Part shown: positions 1 to 7,632 of the stretch, one piece after another
Position numbering within the stretch: position 1 is the stretch's first letter
Layout: each line of letters starts with the position of its first letter
Origin: UBA2730 sp022793235
GTDB taxonomy: Bacteria; Bacillota_I; Bacilli_A; RF39; UBA660
DNA length: 40,061 bases
Direction: 5' to 3'
Assembly: GCA_949745755.1 (NCBI GenBank)
Contig: CATJZL010000063.1
Span: 1 to 40,061 of the forward strand
Made by a program: the position numbers and the translations under genes
The notes under the pieces: model-generated
What the model saw: the letters and a program-made list of their open reading frames with translations, nothing else
Told to the model about the DNA's origin: nothing
Database searches by the model: none

Positions 1-16
1 ACTCGTTTTTCACCAT
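1..16 (-). CDS. 5' end of a minus-strand gene leaving the window
   Basis: On the minus strand a strong Shine-Dalgarno GGGGAGG (21-27) sits four bases before ATG at 16-14, followed by codons for V-K-N-E up to the window edge. It lies 47 bases downstream of the methyltransferase stop, so it probably belongs to the same transcript. Only five codons are visible, so no product can be named. Confidence 0.45.
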
Positions 17-63
17 TTTTCCTCCCCTACTGAACAATTGATTTTCCAAGTATTTATAGGGGG

Positions 64-1263
64 TTATCGCCTATTTAACAAGCATACACATTCCACATGA
101 CTTGTTCTTGGAAACATATTAAAAAGTTGAATACTTTGCACATTATATCTCTTTTTTAATTCTAATAAATCTCGAGCAAAAGTACTTGCATCACAGGAAA
201 TATAAATGATATTGGAAATAGAAGATTGACACAAACATTCCCTTACTTTCCTATCAAGTCCACTTCTTGGAGGATCCACAATAACAGTATCAATATTTTT
301 TTGTATTTTCAAAATAACATCTTCAACTCTAGCACAAATAAAAGAAATATTTTGAATATGGTTTAATTCTTTATTTTCCCTTGCATCCACTATAGCCTCC
401 TCTACTACTTCTACCCCTATGACCTCTGAAACCAAATCACTAATAGTAATACCAATAGTACCTACTCCACAATATAAATCAAGTACTCGTAAAGAAGACA
501 ACTCTTTTATCAAATCTCGAATATAAGCATACAAATACTCTACAACCTCATTATTGATCTGAAAGAAAGATCGACTTCGAATATGAAATTTTTTATCAAA
601 GATATAACTCGTAATATAGCTTTTCATAACAGCTTGATCATTAATAATTAAACTATCACAAACATCTAAAAATCCTTCTTTATTTTTTACCTCTCCATAA
701 ATAGAAAGCATAACTTCATTGGTAACATTACCAAGTCGCAGCATAATCTTAGTAATCAAAGGCTCTCTTTGAACAAGATACTGCAACATTTCTAACTTTT
801 CATTTAAAAAAGAATCAAGCAAAAAACACTTATCAACCCTTACAAATTGATTAGATTCCTTCTCAAACAAACCCAACTTACCTTCCTTTACAACAAATGT
901 AATTTTATTTCTATAAAAATAATCCTTCCCACTCACAATAGGAATAGAAGCTAAGTTTATACGTGCAAATTTATTTAAAATATTTTTAACCTTAAAAACT
1001 TTAAAACGATTTTCATAAGAAAAAGATAAATGTTCCAAATCACATCCACCACATTTTAAATAATAAGGACATCTAGGAGAAACTCTTTCTTCATTTTGAT
1101 CAAAAATACGAACAGCCTCACCTATCATATACTTTTTTTTATTTAAAACAATCTTAACTTCAACAAGTTCCTCTTCCAAAGCATTAGCAATAAAAGTAAT
1201 TTTATCGTCAATAAAGGCGATACCTCGACCAAAGTCATCCAATTTTTTTATACGAATATTCAT
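64..1263 (-). CDS. rlmD: 23S rRNA (uracil-5-)-methyltransferase, RlmD/TrmA family
   Basis: A SAM-dependent enzyme that methylates C5 of uridine in 23S rRNA (RlmD/RlmCD group). The 399-residue protein opens with a TRAM-like RNA-binding domain (about 1-55). Iron-sulfur cysteines follow in C65-x5-C71-GGC74, with a likely fourth Cys near residue 143. The C-terminal Rossmann methyltransferase carries VLDLYCGVGTIG, then VDPPRSG, and ends with the ISCD nucleophile-Cys motif. The ATG at 1263 is preferred over the upstream TTG (1275) because GGTGG lies five bases before it. It is transcribed divergently from the germination operon, with only about 67 bases between the starts. Family assignment is secure. 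Which 23S position it modifies (747, 1939 or both) cannot be read from the sequence. Confidence 0.93.
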   Translation of the reverse strand: MNIRIKKLDDFGRGIAFIDDKITFIANALEEELVEVKIVLNKKKYMIGEAVRIFDQNEERVSPRCPYYLKCGGCDLEHLSFSYENRFKVFKVKNILNKFARINLASIPIVSGKDYFYRNKITFVVKEGKLGLFEKESNQFVRVDKCFLLDSFLNEKLEMLQYLVQREPLITKIMLRLGNVTNEVMLSIYGEVKNKEGFLDVCDSLIINDQAVMKSYITSYIFDKKFHIRSRSFFQINNEVVEYLYAYIRDLIKELSSLRVLDLYCGVGTIGITISDLVSEVIGVEVVEEAIVDARENKELNHIQNISFICARVEDVILKIQKNIDTVIVDPPRSGLDRKVRECLCQSSISNIIYISCDASTFARDLLELKKRYNVQSIQLFNMFPRTSHVECVCLLNRR

Positions 1264-1330
1264 AATGACCACCAATTTTATTATACATAAATTATTCCCT
1301 TTTTACCATACTTATAATGGAGGAAATACT

Positions 1331-2731
1331 ATGGATTTATATGAAATAAAAAAAGAAATAGGTTATAGCAAAGACTATATTGTAAGAGAAATAACAATAG
1401 ACAAAAAAAAAATAATTATTTTATTCAACGAGGTGTTAACATCTTCAACAGACTGTAATGAATTTATTTTAGAACGATTAACAACACTAAAAAGAAAAGA
1501 TTTTAAAGATTTATTAAATATACTACCTGATTGCAATATGTTAGAAATTAAAAAAGAGGAAATATTTGACTTTGTAAATACAGGTTTTTTCATCATTATA
1601 GCAGATAAAATCTATGCCATCGAAATGAAAGCTGCCTTAGATAGAGGCATTGCAACGGCAGAAAATGAACTAAGTGTAAAAGGATCAAAAGATGCCTTTT
1701 CAGAAAACTTTAATACAAACTTAGGTCTAATTAGAAGAAGAATTAAAACAACTTCTCTCCAATGCTTCGATTTAAATATTGGACGAAATACAAAAACCAA
1801 AGTAGGAATCTTATACATAAAAGGAATTGCAGACTTAGATTTAATAGAACAAATTAAATTAAAACTATCAACGATAGATATTGATGGAATTTTAGATTCA
1901 ACCTACTTAAAAGAAAATCTAGAATCAAAAAACTCTAGCTTTTTTCCCACAATTATGTCAACAGAACGTCCTGATAAAGTAGCTATGGCCCTTTTAGAGG
2001 GAAAAGCAGCTCTTTTAGTAGATATGAGTCCATACATCCTTATTATGCCCAACTTTTTTATAGATTTCTTTCATACCGTAGATGATTATTATCAAAAACC
2101 AATCAATATTACATTTATAAGAATGATTAGAGTATTTGCCTTTTTAACAGCCATCTTTGTTCCAGCACTCTATATTATGGTAACAACCCATAATTACGAT
2201 CTAATAAACTTAGATGTTTTACTCTCACTAAAAGCACAAAGAGAATCAGTCCCCTTTCCCGCAATTATAGAAGCTATATTTATGATGATTAGCTTTGAAA
2301 TATTAAGAGAAAGTGATATTAGAATGAGTTCCACATCAGGAAATGCTGTATCTATACTTGGAGGTCTTATCTTAGGAGATGCCGCAGTAAGTGCCGGAAT
2401 CATTTCACCAATCATGATCATTGTAGTAGCAATATCAGCCATATCAGGACTTGTATTTAATTCTATTGAAATGGTCAGTGCTATTCGGTGGTGGCGCTTT
2501 ATATTACTATTTATAGCAAGTCTTTTTGGAATATGGGGCATAATTATTGGTGCAATCATATTATTTATTCGTCTAGCAACAATTAAATGTTTTGGAAAAC
2601 ACTACCTAGCACCTTTTATTCCTTTTGTAAAATCGGAATTTAAAGACACCATCATAAAACATGAAAACAAAGGAGAAAAATATAGAAATCCACTCATAAC
2701 AAATAATAAGAAAAGAGGTCACTTTAGATGA
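1331..2731 (+). CDS. GerA-family spore germination protein (A subunit type)
   Basis: Membrane subunit of a nutrient germinant receptor or of a SpoVAF-like complex in the spore inner membrane. The 466-residue protein has the hydrophilic N-terminal GerA domain with family motifs around RGIATAENE, SVKGSKD, NLGLIRRR and TERPDK. About five hydrophobic segments fill the C-terminal half, followed by a basic tail, the usual GerA architecture and near the usual 480-500 length. ATG 1331 is chosen because GGAGG (1319-1323) lies at good spacing. The stop overlaps the next gene by ATGA, implying translational coupling. Typical ger operons have A, B (permease) and C; no B gene is present here. SpoVAF is the main alternative identity. 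The gene implies an endospore former. Confidence 0.93.
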   Translation: MDLYEIKKEIGYSKDYIVREITIDKKKIIILFNEVLTSSTDCNEFILERLTTLKRKDFKDLLNILPDCNMLEIKKEEIFDFVNTGFFIIIADKIYAIEMKAALDRGIATAENELSVKGSKDAFSENFNTNLGLIRRRIKTTSLQCFDLNIGRNTKTKVGILYIKGIADLDLIEQIKLKLSTIDIDGILDSTYLKENLESKNSSFFPTIMSTERPDKVAMALLEGKAALLVDMSPYILIMPNFFIDFFHTVDDYYQKPINITFIRMIRVFAFLTAIFVPALYIMVTTHNYDLINLDVLLSLKAQRESVPFPAIIEAIFMMISFEILRESDIRMSSTSGNAVSILGGLILGDAAVSAGIISPIMIIVVAISAISGLVFNSIEMVSAIRWWRFILLFIASLFGIWGIIIGAIILFIRLATIKCFGKHYLAPFIPFVKSEFKDTIIKHENKGEKYRNPLITNNKKRGHFR

Positions 2732-3294
2732 AAAAAAAATTAATCTTATTTATAACAACTCTATTTCTATTAACTGGATGTATGAAATATGAAGAATTAA
2801 ATAGTCTTTCAATTATTAGCAATATAACAATATCCATAAAAGAAGGAAAATACAATATTAGTATGCAAGAAATTATTCCAAGTAAAAAAGAAGATGGTAT
2901 ATCTTATACTTACAAATATCGTCAAAGTAATGCCAAAAATTTAGAAGATGCAATAAAAAAAATAACAAATCACTCTCCTAAAACAATTTACCTAAAAAAA
3001 GTTCAAAACATAATTATATCAAGCACCAATAAAGAAAAAATAACCAAGGAATTTATAGAATACTATAAAAAAAATAAAAATAAAATCAACAAGCATTGTT
3101 CCTTAGTTATTGCAAAAAACGACCTAACAAAAATAGTAAAAGTAAATAGTGATTATAAATACATAGATAGTATTTTAAAAAAGAAAAAAATACTTTTAAA
3201 AGATACAAATAAAAAAGAAAAAATAAGAGTACCAGAAATAAAAATATCTAACAAAGAATTAATCTTTACTAGATATTATACAATTCAAATATAA
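2728..3294 (+). CDS. Truncated GerC-like germination lipoprotein (N-terminal domain only)
   Basis: A predicted lipoprotein with an N-terminal hydrophobic signal and lipobox LLTGC (Cys at residue 18), coupled by ATGA overlap to the upstream GerA-family gene. Residues from about 20 to 180 look like the N-terminal domain of Ger(x)C proteins, with the family's strand-rich segment and a Y-x-Y-R region. At 188 residues it is about half the usual 370-400, and the whole C-terminal GerAC domain is missing. The stop abuts the convergent gene with no gap, so the missing part is not simply out of frame downstream. It may act as a minimal partner of the A subunit, or be a stabilised truncation. Assignment rests on position, lipobox and weak similarity. 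Confidence 0.7.
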   Translation: MKKKLILFITTLFLLTGCMKYEELNSLSIISNITISIKEGKYNISMQEIIPSKKEDGISYTYKYRQSNAKNLEDAIKKITNHSPKTIYLKKVQNIIISSTNKEKITKEFIEYYKKNKNKINKHCSLVIAKNDLTKIVKVNSDYKYIDSILKKKKILLKDTNKKEKIRVPEIKISNKELIFTRYYTIQI

Positions 3295-3735
3295 CTATTC
3301 ACAATCATAGCCTAACTTTTCATAATACATTTTTAAAGAATGATACTTCTTAAACATATTCTTAAGTACTACATCATTTTTATTCTTTAAAAGTACATCT
3401 TTATTAATTGTTATAATCAAATCATTACTCGCATACTTAAAAGTACTCCCTTTTAAACCACACAAATAATCTATTTGATTTTTAAAAGAAGCATATTCCT
3501 TTCCCTGATTAATGTTCTCATCTAAATAAGTAATAGTAATCTTTTCCACTTTCTCATTTTTAAATACAGTTTTATAAGTGATAACAGAACTTTCATTAAA
3601 AGTCATAACACAGACTAAATTATCTTTAGAAGATACCTTTTTTGTATTAAGTACGTATCGAATCAAAAAAAAGAATAGAATAAGAATAAAAAATAAAAGA
3701 ATAAAAACTATAACTTTTCTTATTTTATCACTCAT
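3295..3735 (-). CDS. Membrane-anchored small extracytoplasmic protein, unknown function
   Basis: The 146-residue protein has one strong N-terminal transmembrane anchor (about 8-27) and a soluble outer domain with four cysteines. Its C-terminus, YYEKLGYDC, and the alternating strand pattern around ITYLDEN recall small lipoprotein-like YehR/DUF1307-type proteins, but this is weak. The ATG starts one base after the stop of the upstream membrane protein gene with no good ribosome site, so it is probably translated by coupling. It ends base-to-base against the convergent germination lipoprotein gene, leaving no room for a terminator. No function is proposed. Confidence 0.7.
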   Translation of the reverse strand: MSDKIRKVIVFILLFFILILFFFLIRYVLNTKKVSSKDNLVCVMTFNESSVITYKTVFKNEKVEKITITYLDENINQGKEYASFKNQIDYLCGLKGSTFKYASNDLIITINKDVLLKNKNDVVLKNMFKKYHSLKMYYEKLGYDCE

Positions 3736-3736
3736 C

Positions 3737-4270
3737 TTACAACGTCTCTATATCTTCTGAAAGAAAATCATCATCTTCTAACACTTCGTCTATCTCAGTT
3801 ACAGGCATAGCAGGTATTTCTGTAATACTAATAGTATCTTCAGCCACAGGTTCTACAACAATAGAAGCATCCTTAGAAACAGGCACTAAATTTTCTTTTT
3901 TACTAGGCCTATGCTTAATAAGTTTAATCATTTTAAAAAGCAAAGCCAAAAAAGAAAAGAATGGCAAAAGCGGAGACGCTAAAACAACATACACAACAAA
4001 AGATTTTATATTTGCAGCATCCACTTGTTTTTTAAATGATAAAGCAAAACCAACCAAAATAGCAAATAAAGAAGCCACAAGTAATGTACTAATAATCAAA
4101 GTAAATAAATTCATTTTATATTTATAATGTGCATCCTCATGATCCTTATGTTTAAAAGAATAAAACATTAAAAAAGCACAACTTATAATAACAAATATTA
4201 AAAATGGTATAAATAAATATCCTAAAACCTCTTTTACATATGGTATGTCATAAACAAATCTTGCATCCAT
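3737..4270 (-). CDS. Membrane protein with acidic cytoplasmic tail, unknown
   Basis: The 177-residue protein has three predicted transmembrane segments (about 15-40, 57-80 and 88-112) with a charged His/Lys-rich loop. It ends in a hydrophilic tail of about 55 residues that is strongly acidic (EVLEDDDFLSED). ATG 4270 is favoured over the GTG nine bases upstream because GGGGTG provides a ribosome site six bases ahead. It is first in a two-gene unit with the anchored protein downstream, under a good sigma-A-like promoter at 4302-4330. The family is not recognised. The acidic tail could be a docking segment, which is only inference. Confidence 0.7.
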   Translation of the reverse strand: MDARFVYDIPYVKEVLGYLFIPFLIFVIISCAFLMFYSFKHKDHEDAHYKYKMNLFTLIISTLLVASLFAILVGFALSFKKQVDAANIKSFVVYVVLASPLLPFFSFLALLFKMIKLIKHRPSKKENLVPVSKDASIVVEPVAEDTISITEIPAMPVTEIDEVLEDDDFLSEDIETL

Positions 4271-4301
4271 TAAATTCACCCCAATTTTATCTTATAAAAG
4301 T

Positions 4302-4330
4302 ATAATATCATAAAAAATTACGTTTTTCAA
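4302..4330 (-). promoter_or_regulatory. Sigma-A-like promoter for the 4270 gene
   Basis: Minus-strand TTGAAA (4330-4325), a 17-base spacer and TATTAT (4307-4302), about 30 bases ahead of the ATG at 4270. Confidence 0.6.
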
Positions 4331-4366
4331 TTCATGATTAAAAAAAATAAACAGAAGACAGATAGG

Positions 4367-4396
4367 TTGACAAAAAAAAATAAAAGGAAATATTAC
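4367..4396 (+). promoter_or_regulatory. Candidate promoter for the DUF3419-like gene
   Basis: TTGACA at 4367-4372, an 18-base spacer, then TATTAC at 4391-4396, about 70 bases ahead of the start at 4465. The -10 is imperfect. A TAAAAT at 4429-4434 is an alternative but has no good -35. Confidence 0.35.
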
Positions 4397-4464
4397 ATTT
4401 ATCTATTTATTATTTTAATATTTTATGGTAAAATATGCATCATATAAAAAAGAGGGGCAAGAAT

Positions 4465-5313
4465 ATGCAAAATAAATTAGAGAATATAAAGAAACTATAC
4501 CAACAGGAAAGTCAAGAATATAATGGTTTCCAAAGCTTTGATACAGCTTATTTATTTACAAATGAAAACATTGCAGATTACATAAAAGATGTAAAGAACA
4601 AAAAAATTTTATCCATTGCATCCAGTGGTGATCATTACCTTTGTTGTCTATTAAATGGAGCAACAAACATAGATTTATTTGACATCAATTATTTCAGTAA
4701 AATAATAATTAAGTTAAAAAGAGCCATAATAGAAAACTTAGATTACAAAGTTTTTTTAGATTTTTTTGGAATAGAAAGTAAAAAGAAGATATTTGATTAT
4801 GAAATTTTTACAAAAATAATACCTTATTTAGATGAAGAAACTTATATGTATTGGAAATATATTTATGAAACAGCATGCTTCGAAGGACAACATATATATG
4901 ACTCAAAATTAATTGTTCCATACAACTATGATAGCGAATCTTTAATAAACGCTATTCCCTATTTAAAGGAAGAAGAATATATAAAATTACAACAAATACT
5001 ATATACAATACCAAAAATAAATTTTATTCATACAGATATAAATGAAATAGACAACAGATTAACAGAGAGTTATGATATTATGTTTTTATCAAATATTAGC
5101 ATGTATCAAAAACCGACATATTTTATAAAAAAAATAAAAAAGCTATCCAAACATATGAATAGTTTAGGTAAAATTTACTTTGCCTATATCTATAATTATC
5201 AAGATAGCGACTATAGTGCCTTCTATAATCAGTTATTAAAAAGTAGTAAATATGAAAGTCAAATAGTAAAAGATAGTAAGAGAATAGATAAAATATACAT
5301 TTATAAAAAATAA
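4465..5313 (+). CDS. DUF3419 (BtaA-like) SAM-binding protein
   Basis: A soluble 282-residue protein. Residues about 40-85 carry the Rossmann glycine-type loop of DUF3419/BtaA proteins: ILSIASSGDHYLCCLLNG followed by a strand ending in DIN. BtaA transfers the 3-amino-3-carboxypropyl group of SAM to diacylglycerol in betaine-lipid synthesis, but many DUF3419 members have no known reaction. A second feature, YDIMFLSNI near residue 205, fits a later strand of the same fold. ATG 4465 is chosen over 4435 because AGAGGGG lies just upstream. The gene stands alone between its own promoter and a hairpin terminator. This copy is shorter than BtaA (about 380-410), so substrate and reaction are open. Confidence 0.6.
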   Translation: MQNKLENIKKLYQQESQEYNGFQSFDTAYLFTNENIADYIKDVKNKKILSIASSGDHYLCCLLNGATNIDLFDINYFSKIIIKLKRAIIENLDYKVFLDFFGIESKKKIFDYEIFTKIIPYLDEETYMYWKYIYETACFEGQHIYDSKLIVPYNYDSESLINAIPYLKEEEYIKLQQILYTIPKINFIHTDINEIDNRLTESYDIMFLSNISMYQKPTYFIKKIKKLSKHMNSLGKIYFAYIYNYQDSDYSAFYNQLLKSSKYESQIVKDSKRIDKIYIYKK

Positions 5314-5325
5314 TAATAAAACACT

Positions 5326-5350
5326 AAAAACATATGATGAATATGTTTTT
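5326..5350 (+). terminator. Rho-independent terminator of the DUF3419-like gene
   Basis: A 10-base inverted repeat (5326-5335 with 5341-5350) around a 5-base loop, ending in a T run that continues to about 5353. Confidence 0.7.
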
Positions 5351-5363
5351 TATTTATATTTTA

Positions 5364-5390
5364 AATAAAAAAACGTTGATAAACAACGTT
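5364..5390 (-). terminator. Rho-independent terminator of tRNA-Ala
   Basis: On the minus strand, AACGTTG (5390-5384) pairs with CAACGTT (5378-5372) around a 5-base loop, followed by a T run. It begins 12 bases after the tRNA 3' end. Confidence 0.8.
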
Positions 5391-5401
5391 AATTTTCAAA
5401 A

Positions 5402-5477
5402 TGGTGGAGCATAGCGGGATCGAACCGCTGACCTCCACGGTGCAAACGTGGCGCTCTCCCAGCTGAGCTAATGCCCC
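5402..5477 (-). tRNA. tRNA-Ala (anticodon TGC)
   Basis: A 76-base minus-strand cloverleaf. The acceptor GGGGCAT pairs with ATGCTCC (one G-T pair) and CCA is encoded. The D arm contains AGCTCAGCTGGGAGAGC. The anticodon stem CCACG/CGTGG encloses TTTGCAC (anticodon TGC), and the T arm contains GGTTCGATCC. It is a single-gene transcript with its own promoter and terminator, not part of an rRNA operon or tRNA cluster. Confidence 0.97.
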
Positions 5478-5501
5478 ATCTCTTAATCACTCAACAATAA
5501 G

Positions 5502-5530
5502 ATTATAACACAGCAAAAAAAGAGTGTCAA
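5502..5530 (-). promoter_or_regulatory. Consensus sigma-A promoter of tRNA-Ala
   Basis: Exact TTGACA (5530-5525), exactly 17 bases, exact TATAAT (5507-5502), about 25 bases before the tRNA 5' end. The -35 lies over the last codons and stop of spoIVFB. Confidence 0.9.
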
Positions 5531-6231
5531 TACTTTGTATTAAATTTTTTTGCCAAACACTCTTTTTCTGTTAAAAAACGATCCCCTACCTGAATAATAT
5601 GCGAACAATTTCTATAAAAATCATCTATAGAATGGATTTTTTTATATCTCTTAAAGTGACAAGAATTCAAATGTCTTTCTAATAGAAATTTATTATAATA
5701 AGTATTTTCATTACGATTTTCAATCGTAATTTTATAAATTAAAAAACTCAACATAAAAACAACATTTAAGGATAAAGATGTTTTTATATAATATAAAAAT
5801 AAAAGAAAAACAGTTATATAGGATAAAAAAATAGCACATCGAAAGCTTCTTCTAAAATTTAATTTATATCCAAATAATATATTGATAAGTTTACCTCCAT
5901 CTAAAGGATAGATAGGTAAAAAATTAAAAAAAAGGATAGAATAATGAATGGTCTGAATCATTTCATGATAAGAAGAAAAAAAGGAAAAATGCATAATAAA
6001 ACAATAACCTAGAATTTGAAAAATAGGACCCATAAATAGAACCACTAATTCCTTTTTTAAATCTACATTCATTTCCAAATTAAATTTAGAAATCCCACCA
6101 TATGGATACAAATAAATTTTATCAATAGTAAAACCAAAGAGAAAAGCCATAAGAAAATGACCAACCTCATGAATAAATATTAAAAAGAAAATTAAAAGAA
6201 AAGGCATAAAATAACCAATTAAAATGGACAA
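5527..6231 (-). CDS. spoIVFB: SpoIVFB-like M50 intramembrane metalloprotease
   Basis: A site-2-protease-type zinc protease which in Bacillus cleaves pro-sigma-K in the mother cell. The zinc motif HEVGH lies in the first hydrophobic helix, and LPIYPLDGG supplies the third ligand Asp. Several more transmembrane segments are followed by a soluble C-terminus of about 75 residues. The upstream SpoIVFA-type gene supports the identity. The only standard start in frame is TTG 6231, which cuts into the first helix. In-frame codons upstream (to 6279), reading through I-S-P-L-T-V-F-F-A, match the normal SpoIVFB N-terminus. True initiation may therefore be at a non-standard ATT (6261) or ATA (6279) codon overlapping spoIVFA. 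No pro-sigma-K gene is in the window. Confidence 0.85.
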   Translation of the reverse strand: MSILIGYFMPFLLIFFLIFIHEVGHFLMAFLFGFTIDKIYLYPYGGISKFNLEMNVDLKKELVVLFMGPIFQILGYCFIMHFSFFSSYHEMIQTIHYSILFFNFLPIYPLDGGKLINILFGYKLNFRRSFRCAIFLSYITVFLLFLYYIKTSLSLNVVFMLSFLIYKITIENRNENTYYNKFLLERHLNSCHFKRYKKIHSIDDFYRNCSHIIQVGDRFLTEKECLAKKFNTKY

Positions 6232-6271
6232 AAAGGCAAAGAAAACAGTGAGAGGACTAATATAAAAATAT

Positions 6272-6865
6272 TTAAATATATTCTTTATAACTTAAAAATT
6301 TTCCATCTTTTTCAAATAACATATAAATAGAATCTTCCTTAGCCTCTCCCAAAAGTGCTCCTTTTTCTACATAATCATACATTTTTATATCTTTTACATC
6401 TACATTACAATACCAAACATCTACACCATTAATTTGTGACAAGATAATTGTATTACCATAGCCTTCCTTATTTCCCATAAAAATAACAATACCTGATTCC
6501 AAAGCAGGAACTAAATAATTTTTAGAAACCGTAAGCTTTACACCATCTTTATAAACATTGAGATTCGAATAACTCAATTTTTCTGTAAATACTTCTTTTG
6601 TCTCTTCCTTCTCTCCAATATATTTTCCAATATATTTATTGTAGAGCTTTTTAGCTCCTGCAAAATCAAAAGTAGAAGCGTACACATGATTATTGATAAA
6701 ATCTTTCACACTAGTATTATTTTTAGATACAATAAGTCCAACTAAAAAAATGAGTATAGTAAACATAACCTTATTTAAAAAAGTTAAAAACTTCTTTTTG
6801 GGAACTTTTTTATTTATAGTGCTACCTCTACTTTTTCTTAAACTACGATATTCATCTATATTCAT
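6272..6865 (-). CDS. spoIVFA: SpoIVFA-like regulator of SpoIVFB (M23/LytM-type domain)
   Basis: The 197-residue protein has a basic cytoplasmic N-terminus, one transmembrane helix (about 28-47), a linker, and a C-terminal LytM/M23-like fold (about 100-190). That fold is recognised by its GYGNTIILS and V-x-K-G-x-x-L-G pattern. The HxxxD and HxH zinc ligands of true endopeptidases are absent, as in SpoIVFA, a non-catalytic regulator that holds SpoIVFB in the forespore outer membrane and is cut by SpoIVB. ATG 6865 follows GAGGAGAG. It lies directly upstream of spoIVFB and overlaps that gene's likely true 5' end. Identity comes from domain order and neighbour rather than strong sequence similarity. 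Confidence 0.8.
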   Translation of the reverse strand: MNIDEYRSLRKSRGSTINKKVPKKKFLTFLNKVMFTILIFLVGLIVSKNNTSVKDFINNHVYASTFDFAGAKKLYNKYIGKYIGEKEETKEVFTEKLSYSNLNVYKDGVKLTVSKNYLVPALESGIVIFMGNKEGYGNTIILSQINGVDVWYCNVDVKDIKMYDYVEKGALLGEAKEDSIYMLFEKDGKFLSYKEYI

Positions 6866-6913
6866 ATCTATTCTCTCCTCGATAATATATATGTATAATG
6901 AATCTCCTATATG

Positions 6914-6959
6914 AAAAAAAGAGTATTTACTCCTTCCTCATATGAGAAAAGTAATACTC
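6914..6959 (-). terminator. Terminator of the 7628-6927 gene, overlapping its coding end
   Basis: On the minus strand GAGTATT-ACT (from 6959) pairs with AGT-AATACTC (ending 6921) with one bulge. The loop holds a smaller palindrome, CTCATATGAG. A run of seven T follows (6920-6914). The left arm lies inside the last codons of the gene, and the hairpin separates it from spoIVFA. Confidence 0.8.
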
Positions 6960-7628
6960 ATCTCCTATGGCATCAAAAGTAAATACATATTTATCTAACT
7001 TATATTTTTTATAATCTAAATCAGCCTCATCAAATTTATCAAAACCACTAAAAAGAACATCCTTGCAATCTGTTAAATCTTTATTACAAGTTTTATAAAC
7101 TTCTTTTTTTGTATTATGAATATAAGCAATAACTACAGTAATAGTCATACTACTATCACTTTGACTGGCATCCACTATCTTAGATAATATAGAAATATCT
7201 TTTGCATCACAAGATTTATTAATTGTTTTTTCATAAGTTTGTTTACTAGCATTATAAGTATAAGTACTACATCCTCCATAAAAACTAGCAACACTTTTAT
7301 AAGAGTTTTTTCCAAAAATTTTTTCATAAGATTCTCTAAATTTATTCTCTAAAATTATACTTTCACCAGTTCCCATACTCCGAAAAGCAATATTATATTT
7401 CATATCCACAGGAATATCCTCTACGCTCAAATCCTTTTGACTATAATAATAATTCACCCATGACTTATTATCTGTATTAGGAAGAAGATGATTATACAAA
7501 GAAAGTGTATGTTCATCCTTTATTAAAGATGCACTTGGTACAGTACCTAATTTTATATTTCGATAAATAATATAACCAACTAAAATAACAATTAAAAATG
7601 TATAGATCCCCTTAAATATCTTTTTCAT
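6927..7628 (-). CDS. Membrane-anchored extracytoplasmic protein, unknown
   Basis: The 233-residue protein has an N-terminal signal anchor (about 6-23) and a soluble domain with four cysteines, in GGCSTYTYN, KSCDAK, KTCNKD and TDCKD, plausibly two disulfides outside the cell. The C-terminal YVFTFDAIGDEYYF pattern is a beta-rich end common in small secreted Firmicutes proteins. It starts four bases after the pnp stop with AAGGGG-type pairing upstream, so it shares the pnp transcript and ends at a strong hairpin terminator. Its position between pnp and spoIVFA gives no functional hint, and no family is recognised. Confidence 0.7.
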   Translation of the reverse strand: MKKIFKGIYTFLIVILVGYIIYRNIKLGTVPSASLIKDEHTLSLYNHLLPNTDNKSWVNYYYSQKDLSVEDIPVDMKYNIAFRSMGTGESIILENKFRESYEKIFGKNSYKSVASFYGGCSTYTYNASKQTYEKTINKSCDAKDISILSKIVDASQSDSSMTITVVIAYIHNTKKEVYKTCNKDLTDCKDVLFSGFDKFDEADLDYKKYKLDKYVFTFDAIGDEYYFSHMRKE

Positions 7629-7632
7629 AAAT

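Noticed and set aside
1284..1313. Sigma-G-like promoter TACATA - 17 - CATACTT ahead of the germination gene
   Set aside because: The spacing and -10 fit, but the transcript would begin at about 1320, inside the ribosome site (1319-1323), so use of this exact site is doubtful.
2194..2559. 121-codon minus-strand frame inside the germination gene
   Set aside because: It lies wholly within a well-supported gene, has no ribosome site and no recognisable domain; a shadow frame.
6886..6914. Sigma-E-like promoter TCATATA - 14 - CATATATA ahead of spoIVFA
   Set aside because: Two mismatches in the -10, and the predicted start falls on the ribosome site GAGGAGAG; the AT-rich sequence makes chance matches easy.
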